DNA from: Aptenodytes patagonicus
Taxonomy: Eukaryota > Chordata > Aves > Sphenisciformes > Spheniscidae
Length of the DNA: 64,000 nucleotides
Direction of reading: 5' to 3'
Assembly (NCBI RefSeq): GCF_965638725.1
Contig: NW_027472020.1
Span: forward strand, 310,001 to 374,000
In this document: one piece after another, positions 46,195-58,940 of the stretch
How the letters are laid out: each line of letters opens with the position of its first letter
Position numbering within the stretch: the stretch's first letter is position 1
Position numbers and translations under genes: made by a program
Notes under the pieces: generated by a model
What the model was told of the DNA's origin: nothing
What the model saw: only the letters and a program-made list of their open reading frames with translations
The model's database searches: none

Positions 46195-46525
46195 CTCCTG
46201 TGTCCCCAGTGTCACCTGCTGTCCGCCTCCCAGGAAAGACCCTGTGGGTCCCCAGGGTGCAGCAGAGACCCTCATGGGGTCCTGGAGGGGCTTGGGAGGG
46301 TCTCTGGGGGTCAGCAGGATCCTTCATGGGGTGCTGGGGGGCTCAGGAGGGTCCCTGGGGGTCAGCTGGGACCTTCATGGGGTCCTGGGGGTGGCTTGGG
46401 AGAGTCCCTGGGGGGGCTGCAAGGAACTTCACAGCGTCCTGGGTTGCTCGGGAGGGCCCCTGGAAGACCCTGGGGGGAAGCAGGGCCCTTCAAGGGGTGC
46501 TGGGGGGCTCAGGCAAGCCCCAGGG
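46195..46525. repeat. minisatellite in the ADPRH 3' flank (right arm)
   Basis: Mirror of 17,730-18,060: GGGTCAGCAGGATCCTTCAT and GGGGTGCTGGGGGGCTCAGG units following the ADPRH stop codon. Confidence 0.8.
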
Positions 46526-46554
46526 AGCCCACTGTAGCCACATCCAGGTGGCCT

Positions 46555-47020
46555 TTTATCGCTCCACGGTTAGAGACCCCAGAACCTCCCCGAGGAGCCT
46601 CAGTCACCCCCACAGTAAAGAAGTGTCCTCCCAAGTCACTCTGTGTCTCGGTTTTTGCCCTGCGCCTCTTGTCCTGTCACTGCCACTGCTGAGATCCCAC
46701 CTGGGTGGGACCTCCTACAGCCAACTCTTCTCCAGGCTGAACAGGTCTGGCTCACACAGCCCGTCCAAGAGGCTCCCGGCCATGGAGCATCTCAGGGGCC
46801 CTTTACTGGACTCTCCCAGTCACTCCATCTCTCTTGTACTGGTAGCCCAGGACTTGGACCCAGTGTTCAAAGGGTTGGCTCATCAGTGCTGAGTGGAGAG
46901 GAAGGAGCACACACCCTACTGCCACACCCCTCCGAGTGCCACCCAGGATGGTGATGACCTTCTTCGCATGTTGCTACTTATGGTCACCTTAGTGGGCACC
47001 ACAGCCCCAAGGTCCTTCAA
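46555..47020 (-). mobile_element. old CR1 LINE fragment (right arm)
   Basis: Mirror of 17,235-17,700. The plus strand here reads CAACTCTTCTCCAGGCTGAA and CTCTCTTGTACTGGTAGCCC, recognisable as the antisense of CR1 ORF2. Confidence 0.7.
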
Positions 47021-47034
47021 AGCAAAAAGGGACG

Positions 47035-47745
47035 GGCACCCAGGCTGATGGGGCCCCAGGGTTAACAACCCCAAGGGTGATGGGCCCTACATATGATGGG
47101 CCCAAAGGGTAACCACCACAGGTCTGATGGGCCCAGGGTTAATCACCCCAAGGATGATGGGACAAAAGGCTAATGGGCCCCAAGAGTAAAAAACCCCAAA
47201 GGTGATGGGCCCCTGGGGTTAACCACCCCAAGGACGATGCGCCCAAAGGGTGTTGGGCCCTGGCTTTAACTGCCCAAGGGCGATGGGCCCCCAGGGTTAA
47301 CCGCCCCAACGGTGTTGGGCCTAATGGTTGATGGGCTTTAACCACTTCAAGGGTGATGGGCCCCTGGGGTGGTGGGCTCCCAGGGTTATCCACCCCAAGT
47401 GTGATGGGAACCCAGGGTTAAGTACCTCAAGGTTGATGGGCCCAAGGAGTGATGGGCACCTGGGCTTAAACACCCCAAAGCTGGAGGGGCTCCGAAGCTG
47501 ATGAGCCCCTGGGGTTAAACACCCAAAGGGTGACTGGGCCTAAGGTGTGATGGACCCCCGTGGTTAGACACCCCAAAGCTGAGCGGCTCCAAGGGGTTAT
47601 GGGTCCCAGGGTTAACCACCCTGAGGGTGATGGGCCCCTGTGGAGATTGGATGCTGGGGTTTACCAACCCATGGTTGATGGGCCCCCAGGTTTAACTACC
47701 CCAAAGTTGATGAGCCTAAGGCGTGATGGGAAACCAGGGTTAACC
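47035..47745. repeat. ~30-35 bp minisatellite (right arm)
   Basis: Mirror of 16,510-17,220: CCCAAGGGTGATGGGCCC and AGGGTTAACC units. Confidence 0.85.
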
Positions 47746-47748
47746 ACC

Positions 47749-48091
47749 TGTACTGTTTTTTGTCTGGGATAGAGTTAAATTTCTTCATAGTAGCCTGTAT
47801 GGGGCTACGTTTTGGATTTGTGCTGAAAACAGTGTTGATAACACAGGGATGTTTTAGTCGTTGCTGAGCAGTGCTTGCACAGCGTTAAGGCCTTTTCTGC
47901 TCCCCGCGCTGCCCTGCCAGTGAGTAGGTTGGGGGTCCACAAGAAGCTGGGAGGGGACACAGCTGGGACAGCTGACCCTAAGTGACCAAAGGGATATTCC
48001 ATACCATACGACGTCATGCTCAGCAATAAAACTGGACAGGGAGGTGGAGGTTGGCAGGGGCTGCCATTGCTCAGGGATTAGCTGGGCATCT
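47749..48091 (+). mobile_element. ERVL-type LTR fragment (fossil), right arm
   Basis: Mirror of 16,164-16,506. In this orientation it reads TGTACTG, GGGATAGAGTTAAATTTCTT, TTTTGGATTTGTGCTGAAAA and a polyadenylation signal AATAAA near 48,026. Solo or partial LTR; no internal region adjoins. Confidence 0.75.
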
Positions 48092-48094
48092 GAG

Positions 48095-48790
48095 GGTGCC
48101 AGGCTGGGAATTGGAAGACCTTGTTGAAGTGCCAAAATGGAGAGACCTACCCAGAACCAGGAGCTCAGTGTGGGGGTGAGATGTGTCTCACCGGGGAGTC
48201 TGTAGTGTCACCCTGTCCAGCTGAGCTTGTCACATTGGGTCTTTCTACGGAGGAAAATCTTAAAATCATGGAATAATTCTGGTTGGAGGGGACATCGTGA
48301 GGTCTCCAGCCCAACCCCATGCCCAGAGCAGGTCCCATCAGGCTGCTCAAGGACATGCCCAACTGAGGTATAAACACCACCACCAAAGTCTTGCCTCTCT
48401 AGCTACAAGATCTGCGCATGCTTTGGGTAAAAAAAGCCCTCCTTTTTAACATCCAGCTCCACGTTTTTGAGTCCCAACCCTCATGTCTAGGAGAAAAGCC
48501 TCATTCTTAGAGCTGAAACCTAAAACTTAATGGCAAAAAAACCTATGCGAAGGCCTAAAAGCAAAAGTTTAGAGCCCAAACCAACATTTTAAAGGTCCAA
48601 AGCCTCATTTTTAAGATTAAACACCGGGTTATTTTTATAAAGCAAGCCTCAATATTAGGGCAAAAAATGTAATTTTTAAATGAACACAGCCTCCTTTGGG
48701 GGGTCCAAATAGTCATTTTTAAGGTCCAAACCCACATTTTTAGAGTACAAAACCTCATTTATAAGTTCCAAGGTTCCCACTTTTAAAGTT
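48095..48790 (+). repeat. nested inverted repeat, arm b (right arm copy)
   Basis: Mirror of 15,470-16,163. Its inverted partner in this arm is 52,730-53,465. Confidence 0.85.
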
Positions 48791-49378
48791 CAGAGACGCA
48801 TTTTAAGAGCCCAGAGCGTCATTTTTAAGCCCCAAAATCTGATTTTAAAGGTCCGAAGCCTCATTTGTAGAGTCCAACCCCTTATTTATAGGGTCCAAAT
48901 GCTCATTCTCGGGCCCAAAACCTCATTTTTAGTTTCAAAGGCGCCATTTTCAGGGACCAAAACCTCATTTCCAGGAACCATAGCCAAATATTAGGATCCA
49001 GTCTGCAATTTTGAGGACCCAAAGCCTCATTTTCAGGGTCCAAACTCCTCATTTAGGGCTCAAAGCCTCATTTTCTCAATGCCCAAAGCCTCATTCTGAG
49101 TGTCCAAAGACCCATTTTTAGGGTGTAAAGCCCCATTTTTAGGGCCCAAATCCTCACATTTAGGCTCCAAGCCTGTCTCTTAGTACCCATAGCCTTTTTT
49201 TAGGACCCACAGTTTCATTTTTAGGGTCCAAAGCCTCATTGTTAGGGTGCAAACCCTCATTTATAAGTTCCAAGGTTTACGCTTTTAAGGTTCAAAGACT
49301 CATTTTAAGGGCCCAGAGCGTCATTCTTAAGCCCCAAAGTCTGATTTTGAAGGTTCAAAGCAGTCATGATTTCTTTCA
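48427..49378 (-). repeat. 21-bp minisatellite (right arm, first block)
   Basis: Mirror of 14,880-15,830, here GTCCAAAGCCTCATTTTTAG on the plus strand. It ends about 150 bp before the unidentified exons. Confidence 0.88.
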
Positions 49379-49534
49379 AAGCTCAGAAGATTCCCAACAC
49401 ATGGCAGTCCTTATGCCTTTGCTTTCCAGAGCTGTGTTCAGATGAGCCTTGGTACCACGGAGTAAAGGTGGAGCTGGTATGTCAGGCAGACGTGCCTCTT
49501 GAATGACCATCTTCTTTGCTGTCCAGCCTGGGAG

Positions 49535-50643
49535 AAAGAGGAGGAGCTATGGCCCTTCAAGCTGTAGAAGAAGTGGTATGAGGCATATACTGATGTTCTT
49601 GATCGTTATGTTGTTTGCTGAGGTGTTCTTCCAAATCAGAGAAGTAACAGCTAAAGCCTGAGTGTTTTACAGGCAGCATTGTCTTGGCAGGAACCTTGTG
49701 AATGCCAGCAGACGCAACCACTGCAGGCACTGGAGGAGACCTCCAAGAAGATGGCAGCTTGGACAGTTGCTCAGCAGGTCTTGGCTGAGCTTGGTGACTC
49801 GGTCTTGAGCAACCTTCCTGAGAGCGACTGTCCTTATGACCCAATTGAGAGAGGTTTGTATATTTTTTTTCTTTTTATTTGTGAATGTAGCAATGTAACA
49901 GGCAGACTAGCCATGAAACACACTTGACAGTCCTGTTCCTTAGTATTATGTGCTAAAAGGAAATTTTTATTTGTTCCTTTCCAATTGTAGCTAGGCAGGT
50001 TGTTGCTTTGTTGACCAATGCCAGTTAGAAAACTAATGTTTCTGCTCATGGGTAGTCTTTTGGTTTGTTTTTCTTTTCCTGAGAAGAGCTGCTTCTGCGT
50101 TCCTGTGAATTAAGCAGCTGGCTAGCATGAGCAGGCCACGGAACAGGAGATCTCTAGCCTAACACCTGTATTTTGGCAGATCAGACAAAGAGATAGGAGG
50201 GTTTTGTGAGTCTTTCTGCATCTTTATGAAGGATTAACAGAGCAAGGGAGAAATGAGTTGACATTAGAAACTCGGTTACTGGTGTTTAACTGAAGAACTG
50301 TTTTTTAGGTTGAGGGGGCTCTGGCCCAGCTCCATAAAGGTGGGGAACCTCAGGAAACAGGCAGGAATTAAGACGGCTAACGTCTCCTGAGAGATTTCAT
50401 CTGGCTCTTCCAAAGGGAGTGTCTTTTAAGGAGGAAGGTCATGCTTTCATGTCTGGAGCCAAATACAAATGACTCCCAAGGTGCTGCCCTTCCTCCTTGA
50501 GACATGAACATTTTCTTGCTTTCTTCTTGTGAAGCTATTGAGACCGACTTCCTTCCATGGCTGATGGCAGAAGTGGAGAAAACATTGGCAGAGAAGGCTC
50601 TGGGGAGGACAGAGCTTGGCTGCAAGTCCCCAAACCTTGAAAT
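49535..50643 (+). CDS. three splice-consistent exons of an unidentified gene (right arm copy)
   Basis: Exon a codes from the ATG at 49,549 to 49,575 (exon may start at 49,527 after TTTGCTGTCCAG). Exon b is 49,673-49,853 (acceptor TTTTACAG, donor GTTTGT). Exon c is 50,535-50,643 (acceptor TTCTTCTTGTGAAG, donor GTAAGC). Phases 0 and 1 agree across the joins. Contents as for the left copy, with Leu in place of Met in exon b. After exon c I find no continuation before the minisatellite at 51.0 kb. Three introns' worth of correct junctions in a 100-residue protein-like reading make chance unlikely, but function is unknown. Confidence 0.5.
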
Positions 50644-51229
50644 GTAAGCTCTTCTGCGTCATATTCCTGGTTTGTATTGTGGGGGGGTTTTGCCACCGAG
50701 TCACAACAAATCTAACATTGCAGGGTAGACTTTCATTCTGCCTTAAAAGAATGGTCGTTTGGAAACAGCATGCCATCTCAAAGATAAACAGTACACTAAC
50801 TGGGCACTTGTGACCCTACCCATAGAGTCCATTCCCCACTAGTGGCCCACACCCACGTAGCCGCACAACATCGCTTCCCTCTGCTCCCTTTCCTTGGATC
50901 TAAGCCAAATTCTTGTCAGGCTGAGAGAGGACAGTAGCTTTCCTCCTCCCAAGGCGTCTCGAGCACAGAGCAGCACAGAGTCTGTGTATGAGGCCGCAGG
51001 CCCCAAAGGTGAGGCTTTTGGGCCCAACATGAGGCTTTAAAATGCTGCTTTGGACGCTTATGGGAAGCTTTGGGCCCTAGAAGTTAGGGTTTGGGCCTTA
51101 AAATGTGGTTTTGGGCTCTAAAAGGAGTCTTGGGCCTCTAAAAGGAGGGTTTGGAGCCTAAAAAGGAGGGTTTGGACCCCCAAAATGGGGCTTTGGACCC
51201 TAAATTGACCCTTTGGGACCTTAAAACCC

Positions 51230-51460
51230 CCATCATGGCGGCCACGCGGGAGCCCACAGCACCAGTGGGCGCAGAGAAGGTGCAGCGGCACGCTGGGAGA
51301 TGTCGTCCCAGGGGCGAAGGAAGGCAGCGCATCCGCGCTGGCCTCGTCTCTCCTCCCTGTCAGGCACTGGCGGGACCGTCCCCTCTGCCGTGCCCAAATG
51401 GCCTCTGAGGCCCGGAAAGGCCTGAGGGAAGGGCCGGACCTGCCTTAGTTTAGTAAAACG
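51230..51460. promoter_or_regulatory. CpG-rich promoter-like segment (right arm)
   Basis: Mirror of 12,800-13,030. ATCATGGCGGCCACG (about 51,233-51,247) is a textbook YY1-type site, and the ZNF143-like site lies on the minus strand at 51,288-51,306 (GCACGCTGGGAGATGTCGT). The direct-repeat copy begins inside this segment at 51,251, so in the third copy the YY1 site is not carried over. Confidence 0.5.
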
Positions 51461-52343
51461 AAACCAGGAAACTCAAACTGAGGCTTTGGACCCTAAAAAT
51501 GAGGCGTGGTACCCTAAAATGAGGGTTAAGACCCTACAAATGAAGCTTTGGACCCTACCAATGAGGGTTAGAATGCTACAAATGAGGCTTTGGATTCTAA
51601 AAATGAAGATTTGGATCCAAAACGGATTCTTTGAGCCTTAAAAAGGAGGCTTTCAGCCCTGAAAAAGATGTTTGGATGCTAAAAATGAGGCTTTGAACAA
51701 TAAAAATGAGGCTTTGAGACCCCAAATGAGGTTGTGTTCCCTAAAGTGCGGGTTTGGATGATAAAAATGAGGCTTTGTAGCCTAGAATTGATGCTTTGGA
51801 CTCTAAAAGTAAGACCCTGGAAACTAAAAATGATGCTTTGGGCCCTAAAACGATAATTCAGACTCCATAAATGTAGCTTTGGACCTTAAAAAAAGTGGTT
51901 TGGGCCCTAAAAATGGGAGTTTAGACCCTTAAAATGAAGCATTGGGCCTTAAAAGTAAGATTATGAGCCCTAAAATGAAGACTTTGAGCTGTAAAAGAGG
52001 GGTTTGGACCCTGTGAATGAGAATTTGGACCCTAAAAATAAAGCTTTGAGCCCTATAACATATGGTTTGGAAACTACAATGAGGCTTTGGACTCTGAAAG
52101 GCGCTTTTGCGTCTTAAAATGATGTTTGGACTCTGAAAATGAGCCTTTGCAAACTAAAACTGAGGCTTTGACCCTGAAAATTAGGTGCCACCCGGCATTT
52201 CAGGCTTTTGACCTATAATGAAGGTTTGGACCCTAAAAATGAGGCTTTGAAGTCTCTAAATGAGAGTTCAGGCCCTCAAAATTCAGGTTTGGAAAATAAA
52301 AATGAGGCTTTGGACCTTAAAAATGAGGCTTTGGACATTAAAA

Positions 52344-52490
52344 AGTCGATGCCCCAAAGCCTGTCAGTGTTTAAGAGGCACTTGGACAATGCCCTTATTA
52401 CCATGCTTTAACTTGGTCAGCCCTGAATTGGTCCGGCAGCTTGACTAGATGATCGTTGTAGGTCCCTTCCAACTGAAATAGCCTATTCTA
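52344..52490 (+). mobile_element. CR1 3'-end fragment (right arm)
   Basis: Mirror of 11,777-11,920, followed by the expanded CTATTT tail (52,490-52,596). Confidence 0.85.
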
Positions 52491-54974
52491 TTCTGTTCTT
52501 TTCTATTCTTTTCTATTTCTATTTCTATTTCTATTTCTATTTCTATTTCTATTTCTATTTCTATTTCTATTTCTATTTCTATTTCTATTCTATTCCAAAA
52601 AAGCTGAGGCTTTGGGCCCTAAAAATTACAGACTGGATCCTAAAAATTAGGCTATAGGAAAATGAGGCTTTGGGAGCTAAACTGCGGGTTTGGGCGTGAA
52701 AGTGAGGCTTTGGACCCTAAAAATGAGGCTTTGAGCCTTTGAAGCGGGGTTTGGAACTTATAAATGCGGGTTTGTATCCTGAAAATGAGGTTTTGGACCT
52801 TAAAAATGACTATTTGGACCCCCCCAAGGAGGCTTTGGGCCCTAAAAATGAGGCTTGCACCTTGAAAATAAGTCTTTGGGCTTTAAAAACGTGGGGCTGG
52901 ATCTTAAAAATGAGTCTTTGGGCCCTGAAATGACGCTTTGGACCCTGAAAATGATGATTTAGGCTCTAAATTGAGGGTTTGGGGCCCTTAACTGGGTTTT
53001 TGTACCTTTAAGGTGCAGCTTTGGACTCATAAGAAATGAGGCTTTGTGCCCTGAACATGAGGGCTGGGACTCTAAACAGGATGATTTGGGCCTTAAAAAG
53101 GAGGGCTTTTTTGCCCAGAGAGCGGACAGATCTTGTAGCCAGGGGGGCAAGGCTTTGGTGGTGTTCATACCTCAGTTGGGCATGTCCTTGAGCAGCCTGA
53201 TGGGACCTGCTCTGAGCACGGGGTTGGGCTGGAAACCTCTCGATGTCCCCTCTGACCAGAATTATCCCATGATTTTATCATTCCCCTCAGTAGAAAGACC
53301 CAATTTGACAAGCTCAGCTGCTGTCCAGTCACAGTGTCACCAGTGTAGGTGACACTACAGACTCCCCGGTGAGACACATCTCACCCCCACACTGAGCTCC
53401 TGGTTCTGGGTAGGTCTCTCCATTTTGGCCCTTCAGGAAGGTCTTCCAATTCCCAGCCCGGCACCCTCGGATCGCTTGCAAACCGGTGCAGAAAGATCTG
53501 CCCCTGCAAAGTGAAATTCAGCTTTGCAGACCCTCATCACTCGCTCGCGCCAGTGTCCTCAGGAACAACCTTTGCTCAAGGTCAGGGACTGCATCTTTAG
53601 GGCGGCATCAGGGTGGCCCCTTCCCCCCCGGGATGCTGGAGGGGGTCCTAAGCAGAAGCTTCCCGTAAGGACGGTTTGGTTCCTGGGTTGCATAGGATGG
53701 ATTTGGGCAAGGAGGAAAATGCCAGGAAACAGCAGGGGACGCGAGTGCCACCGTGCTGAGACTGGAGGTGGACCTTCTGTCAGCGTGGGTGGCCCACGGG
53801 ATGGCCAAACAGGGCACCTACCTGGAGGTGGAGGTAGAGGTAGAAAGTGGATATAAATTGGGTCATCTGGGAGATAAATAGGATAGTAGAGAGCCCTGGC
53901 TCTACCCCAGGTGGAAATAGAAAGTCCAGGCCAGTGGAGCTGGGCTCAGCCTTGCTCTCTTTCCTTCCCCGGTCCCTTATGGCCCTGGGCGTAAGCTTAG
54001 GTGGCCTCCACTGCCCCTGCACGTACGTGCCCTCCATGCCTCCCCAGCTGCACTTGCATTCTCTCCTTTCCCCTCCAGGGATCTTCAGTTCTTCACAACA
54101 TTGCTCCAAGTGCCTGGCTGCCCTCTCTTGCCTCCAAAACCACGTTCCTTTCCATAGCGGCCATGGAGAAGGTCCTTTGGATGGAAGAGGTCCCGAGGGA
54201 AGGTCCCTCAGATGGCCCCGCTTCCAGGACCATGCTTGGCTGATCTCAGAGCCATGGCCAATTTTAAAACCCTTCTCCCCCATTCTGGTGAAGGACCGTT
54301 ACGAACAATTGAAGAGTCGACACTCTTTTGCAACTTCTCCTTTGTGTTTTTATTCCTCTCTTTCCCGAGCCCCCTGTGGCCTGAAGTCAGATGGGTTTCT
54401 GCAAAAGAAGAGAGACTCTTCTAAAACAATACCGCAGGTTTTGGGAGCTCTTTGCCCGCACGCAGACCCCCTGGATGGCTTCAGGGCAGGACGCTGAGGG
54501 GAGGGCAGCTGTTTCTCTCCCTCTATTTGCCCCTTCTCTGCAGCCTCTCCAGCAGCAGCGGTTTGCTCCCAAGCTGTGCCAGACCCACCCAAAAAGCCTT
54601 TCTCTTCCCGCCGGGGATCTAAAGGAGCAACGAGCTGGGAAGAAACAGTCCCCTCTCTGGCCCCGAGCAGCCTTGCGGTTACTTAGGCCTTCCAAACATG
54701 GCCAAATAACATGGCCTTGTGTGTTTCCGGAGGCTACAGAAGAGAGGACGCCATTGGAAAATGAGTACCTCGCCCCTGGTGATGGAGGAGCCCAAGGTGG
54801 CAACTTAGCCACGACATCAATCAGAACTAAGGGCTCTTTGAAGAGTCCCCACTGTCCCTCTAACTCTGCATTTCTACAAGGAAATAGCACCCAAGGACGA
54901 CACAGATTCAAATCACGTACCTGTTTTGCCACCTCAGGTGGTGCTCCCTCTGCTTCGGGCACCCCAAGCCCTGA

Positions 54975-57900
54975 TCACTCCAGCCAGGGCCACTCCATCC
55001 TGGAGACCACTGATCTGGTCTTCAGTGGGTGGCATTGCGTAGGCCTGGACCCCGGTACATTGGTGGCACCAAAAAGGGAGGGCTCAAAGCTGTATCCCGC
55101 TAATATGGTCTTCTGCGGTTCTTTCAGCACTGACCAGAACATCTCAGGCCTTGATTTTAGTAATTGTGCTGTCTCAGGTCTTGGTGGCTGTGGAATGAAG
55201 ACCTTGTAGGTAGGCTCCTCAGGCACCCTGGCCTCAGAGATCGTTGATGGTAATTTGCTTCCGACGGGGACTTTCTTTTCTCCTTGTCCTCCTCCTCTGC
55301 ACCTCCGAGGTTTAGCTGCCTGTGCTCGGCTCTGCTTTGATGCTTGGCCTTTGGGCGCGGGTTTGCCCTTGGGTTGGCCGGTCACAGGCTGCTTTTTCCC
55401 AGAGGAGGCCCCTGAGATCGCTGGTAGCCGCCTGAAAGGGCACAAAGGGAGGGGTCTGCCTGAGGATGTGATGAGCTTGGGGCCGCATTGTGCCCCCATG
55501 AGCCATGTGCCTGTTTACGCAGCCGCCGGCAGCTCAGCCGATGGCTGCGCTCAGCTCGGGAGAGGAAACCCCCTGAGCCAGGACCCTCGGCTGACACACG
55601 GCTGTCCCCATGCACAGCTCAGGAGGCCACGCTGGGGCTCTCCTGAAAGGCCGGAGAGCAAGCAGCCCTGTGAAACGGGGAGCTCCCGGCAGCCCCATCC
55701 CGCCCCTCCAGGTGCTGCCTTCACCACTGTTGGGCGGCAATGAACGGCGAGTGTTTGGGGCTGGGCAATGGGCTCTTGCTGGGTCAGAAAATGACCCTGT
55801 GCAAACACCAGTCCTGAACCTACAGACTCACCTGACCTGAGAGTTGTTCCTCATCTCCGTCGCCTCCTTATGCCAGAGCTGCTTGCGTTCCTTATTAGTC
55901 AAGCTGGAATGGGCAGGCAAGGGCGGTTCAGAAAATCTCACTGGAAACAGGAAGGAGAGACCTTGTCAGAAGAGCGTTGCTGTGATGCTGCCGGCCCCGG
56001 TGACACGCAGTGCTGCTCAGGCCTCTTCCCAAAACATCCGAGAGGGCCGGTCTGCTCCCCTCGCATCCGCTATCTCCAGAGGCCCGGCACCCTCCCCAAC
56101 ACCGGTGCTTGCCGGGCTCTTCTGTGAACGCGTTTATGGCGCCAGGTTTTGGAAAGGGGAGCTGGGTAATGCTGGGTAATGGTGACAGAGTCTCTTTCGG
56201 AGACGTAATTTCCCGGCGTGAGGACAGGTCCTTGGATCCCCACCCTCCTGCTGTACCCAGGGATGGGTGTCTTGGGCACATCCCATCCCAGGGCTCGGTT
56301 CTCGTGAAGCCAACGAGTCGTTAGGAGAAAAGGCTGTGCCGAGCTGGCGTGAAGCTTTGACGCAAGTCAAAATGATTTTGACAATCATTGCCAGGGATTT
56401 TCCCATACAGAAGATGGTTGCCCGTGCTACGGAAAGGAGCCGGGAGCGGCTTTACTTTACTTGCCTTGCCTGACGGGTGGCAAAACCTCTTTTTGCTTCC
56501 ACTTGTCCTCACCAGGGACATTTCTCAAGGTCTTCAGAGGGTCCCTGGGCGGTGATTTGGGCACAAACTCCAGTTCAAACCTGGAGACAGAGAGACGACA
56601 CCAGCATGACCCACGGCACCACCAGCCCTTGCCACTTGCCACGATCACCTGCTCACAGGCGGCCGAGTTTGGCACTGTTGTAAAGGCCATTGTTTTCCCA
56701 AGTCGACTATGCCCCGTCCCCAGGGACTGTCCTGGGAAATGGGGTCACCCAGAAAAGGAGTCCTGGCCACGACGGGGAAGAGAGTGTTGCCTAAAATCCT
56801 CCATCTGTCCCATCAGGTCGCCTCACAGGAATGACTACAGGCCAGACACAAATGAGTCACTGCTCGGTGTCTCCGCAGCAAGACTCCCGTGGTCACAAGG
56901 AGCAAACGTTACCAAACTGCAGCTGAGCAGCTGCGTCGGCCAGAGGCTAAAGCTGCCAACGTACTCACTCGGGAAAGACGATGACGCGGCTCGTCAAAGT
57001 CAGGGAAGCAATGGGTACCGTCCGGGACACCACCATGTCCAGCAGCTGGGGAACCTGCAAGGGAGGAACATGGAGATGGCAGGACATCCTCAACGTGGCC
57101 AAGGCACTCAACAGTGGAGGAGTTGAGGGCAGCAAGAGCTGGTGGAACCGTGCTCTCGCCTGGCCTGAGCAGCTGGCCATGTCCTGGCAGGCCGCATGCA
57201 AGCAGTGCTGGGGAACCGCTGTGGGTCTGCCCAAGCGGTGGGGCAACCAAAAGGCTCACCTTGAATGTAGCCCCTTCCTGGATCCTCTTCCCAGTAATCC
57301 TCTCCAGGAAGTCAGAGTAGAATTTCATTTGCACTCTCCTGCCTTCGATGAGGAGCACCCCCACATCCCTCAGGACAAGGGCGACGTTCTCCCCCTTCCC
57401 CAGGCAGTGAGAGAGGAGGGACGTGACGCCTAGGATGCAGCCCTCCACTTTTCGCCGGGACACAGAGGCATCCATGGCCACCTTGGCATATTTCAGAGGC
57501 TCCAGCTCCTTATCGCCTGGAAAACCACACGAGGCGGGTGGAGGCGCTGACCCAGTGGCCCTTCCGCAGGCGTTTCCCAAGGGCTGCTTACTGCAGTCAT
57601 TGCCCAGAAAGGCCCCGTTTTTGGACCTGCTCCGCAAAGGGGGCAGTTTGCTTTTAGAAAAGGGACGCGATACCGCCCTTCACCCCGACCCTGCAGCCAG
57701 CCAGGGCTTAATCCGCCATCTTACCAGGAAGGTCATCCTTATTGTCCATGAGATTGTGGACTCCTCCAAGGTTCCTGGCCAGGCGAAGCACGGGCCTCTG
57801 GATAATCACAATCTCGTTCCCAGCCTGGATCCGCGTGGGGACCACATCGAAGGAGCCGAGGGTTGGAATTCGGACTCCCTGGAGCAGGAGAGAAGGCAAG

Positions 57901-58672
57901 GGCTGCAGAGTGAGGGACTGGCTGGAGGGAAGAGCTGGGAGTGGCCCTGTCCAGGGACGGTGCTTTGGACCAGACCCTGCCCGCTCCTGCTGTTCAGAGA
58001 CGCGAGCCAGGGCAGTGGGGAGAGCTTTAAGGAGGAGCTGCTGAGCCCTCTCCTTCCCTTTCCCCTGCCCCGAAAAAGCAGTGCTGGAGTCAGGGCAGAA
58101 GCAGCCCGAGGGCATCCAGGGATCTCCAGCGACCGGGATCAGCCCTGCGGTACAATACCACCTGCCGGAGGTGATACCACCCTTGCACGAGCCCTGTTTG
58201 TCCCCCAGCGGGGACTTTTGGGGTGAGTTTCCTGCTTTCTGAGGAGGGAAAAGTAACTGCAGGCCATGCCCCAGGCCCGTGGGGACTCCCCACTCCCCTG
58301 GGTGGACTAAGAGGATGCGGGTGTCGCCCCACCTTGTGCAGCAGGAGCTGTTCTTGAACGTAGCCAGCCACTGCGTCCCAGATGGCGGTTCGCTCTGGAA
58401 AGCAAAGGAAAACCAGGTTGCGCTCTGCGTCTGCCAGCTCTCAACCCTCCAACACCCCCTGAGCTGTGGCACATTGCCAGATGTAAAGAGACATTGATGT
58501 CCCCGGCCCCAGATGGAAACACCCCTGAGATGGCTGCAGTGCCGAGTCTCACCCACACAGCGCTACAACTGTTGGTCCTGTAAGCACTCCCGCGGTGGCT
58601 GTGGATGCCTGTACCTTTGGTGGTGATGCTGGGCATCATGAAGGCGTGCTCCATCCCGTCCCAGAAGTCCAT
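54975..58672 (-). CDS. CCDC81: CCDC81-like protein with two HU-type domains, copy 2 (right arm)
   Basis: Minus-strand exons 58,672-58,615, 58,394-58,333, 57,878-57,725, 57,516-57,260, 57,054-56,969, 56,580-56,465, 55,940-55,832 and 55,431-54,975, the same eight-exon structure and phases as copy 1. The GC donor of the sixth intron is kept (exon ends at 56,465, then GC). From the start used here, the predicted protein reads the same as copy 1. Upstream of it, the longer in-frame N-terminus (from 58,744) has Thr where copy 1 has Ile (MRRTK against MRRIK). Splice sites all read normally, so this copy is as likely functional as copy 1. It is transcribed away from the right-flank direct repeat. Confidence 0.88.
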
Positions 58673-58940
58673 CTTGGTCCGCCTCATGCTGGAGGGTTGC
58701 TCCTTAGTGGCGACAGCCCTGTGGGAGCTCATCCCTGCGTTCATCCTGTGGACGCTCCTCCAGGGTGCAGGACCCACCGTCCTGTGGCCCCTTTTGTACC
58801 CCTGCGCGGCCGTGTCACAGACCCAGTGTGACACCACGGTGACGTGGCCACTGCTGACTCTGCTGCCCACTGTGACACACCAGTGACCTGCTGCCCGCTC
58901 TGACACCCATCACCTTCTGCCTGCCGTGACATTGCCACCA

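Larger units (their letters stand above)
50999..53120 (+). repeat. 21-bp minisatellite (right arm, second block)
   Basis: Mirror of 11,140-13,260, here reading CCCTAAAAATGAGGCTTTGG on the plus strand. It contains the CpG promoter-like segment (51,230-51,460), the CR1 tail fragment (52,344-52,490) and the (CTATTT)n microsatellite (52,490-52,596). Confidence 0.9.
37036..58940 (-). repeat. right arm of the ~21.7 kb inverted repeat
   Basis: Reverse complement of the left arm with all the same components in mirror order: solo LTR, ~66-bp and 42-bp arrays, ADPRH gene (now plus strand), minisatellites, nested inverted repeat, unidentified exons and CCDC81-like gene (now minus strand). It is slightly longer than the left arm, chiefly by three extra 42-bp units. 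The outer 58,780-58,940 is homologous to about 5,390-5,480 but more diverged, with a block around GGGTACAAAAGGGGCC that the left arm lacks. Confidence 0.95.
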
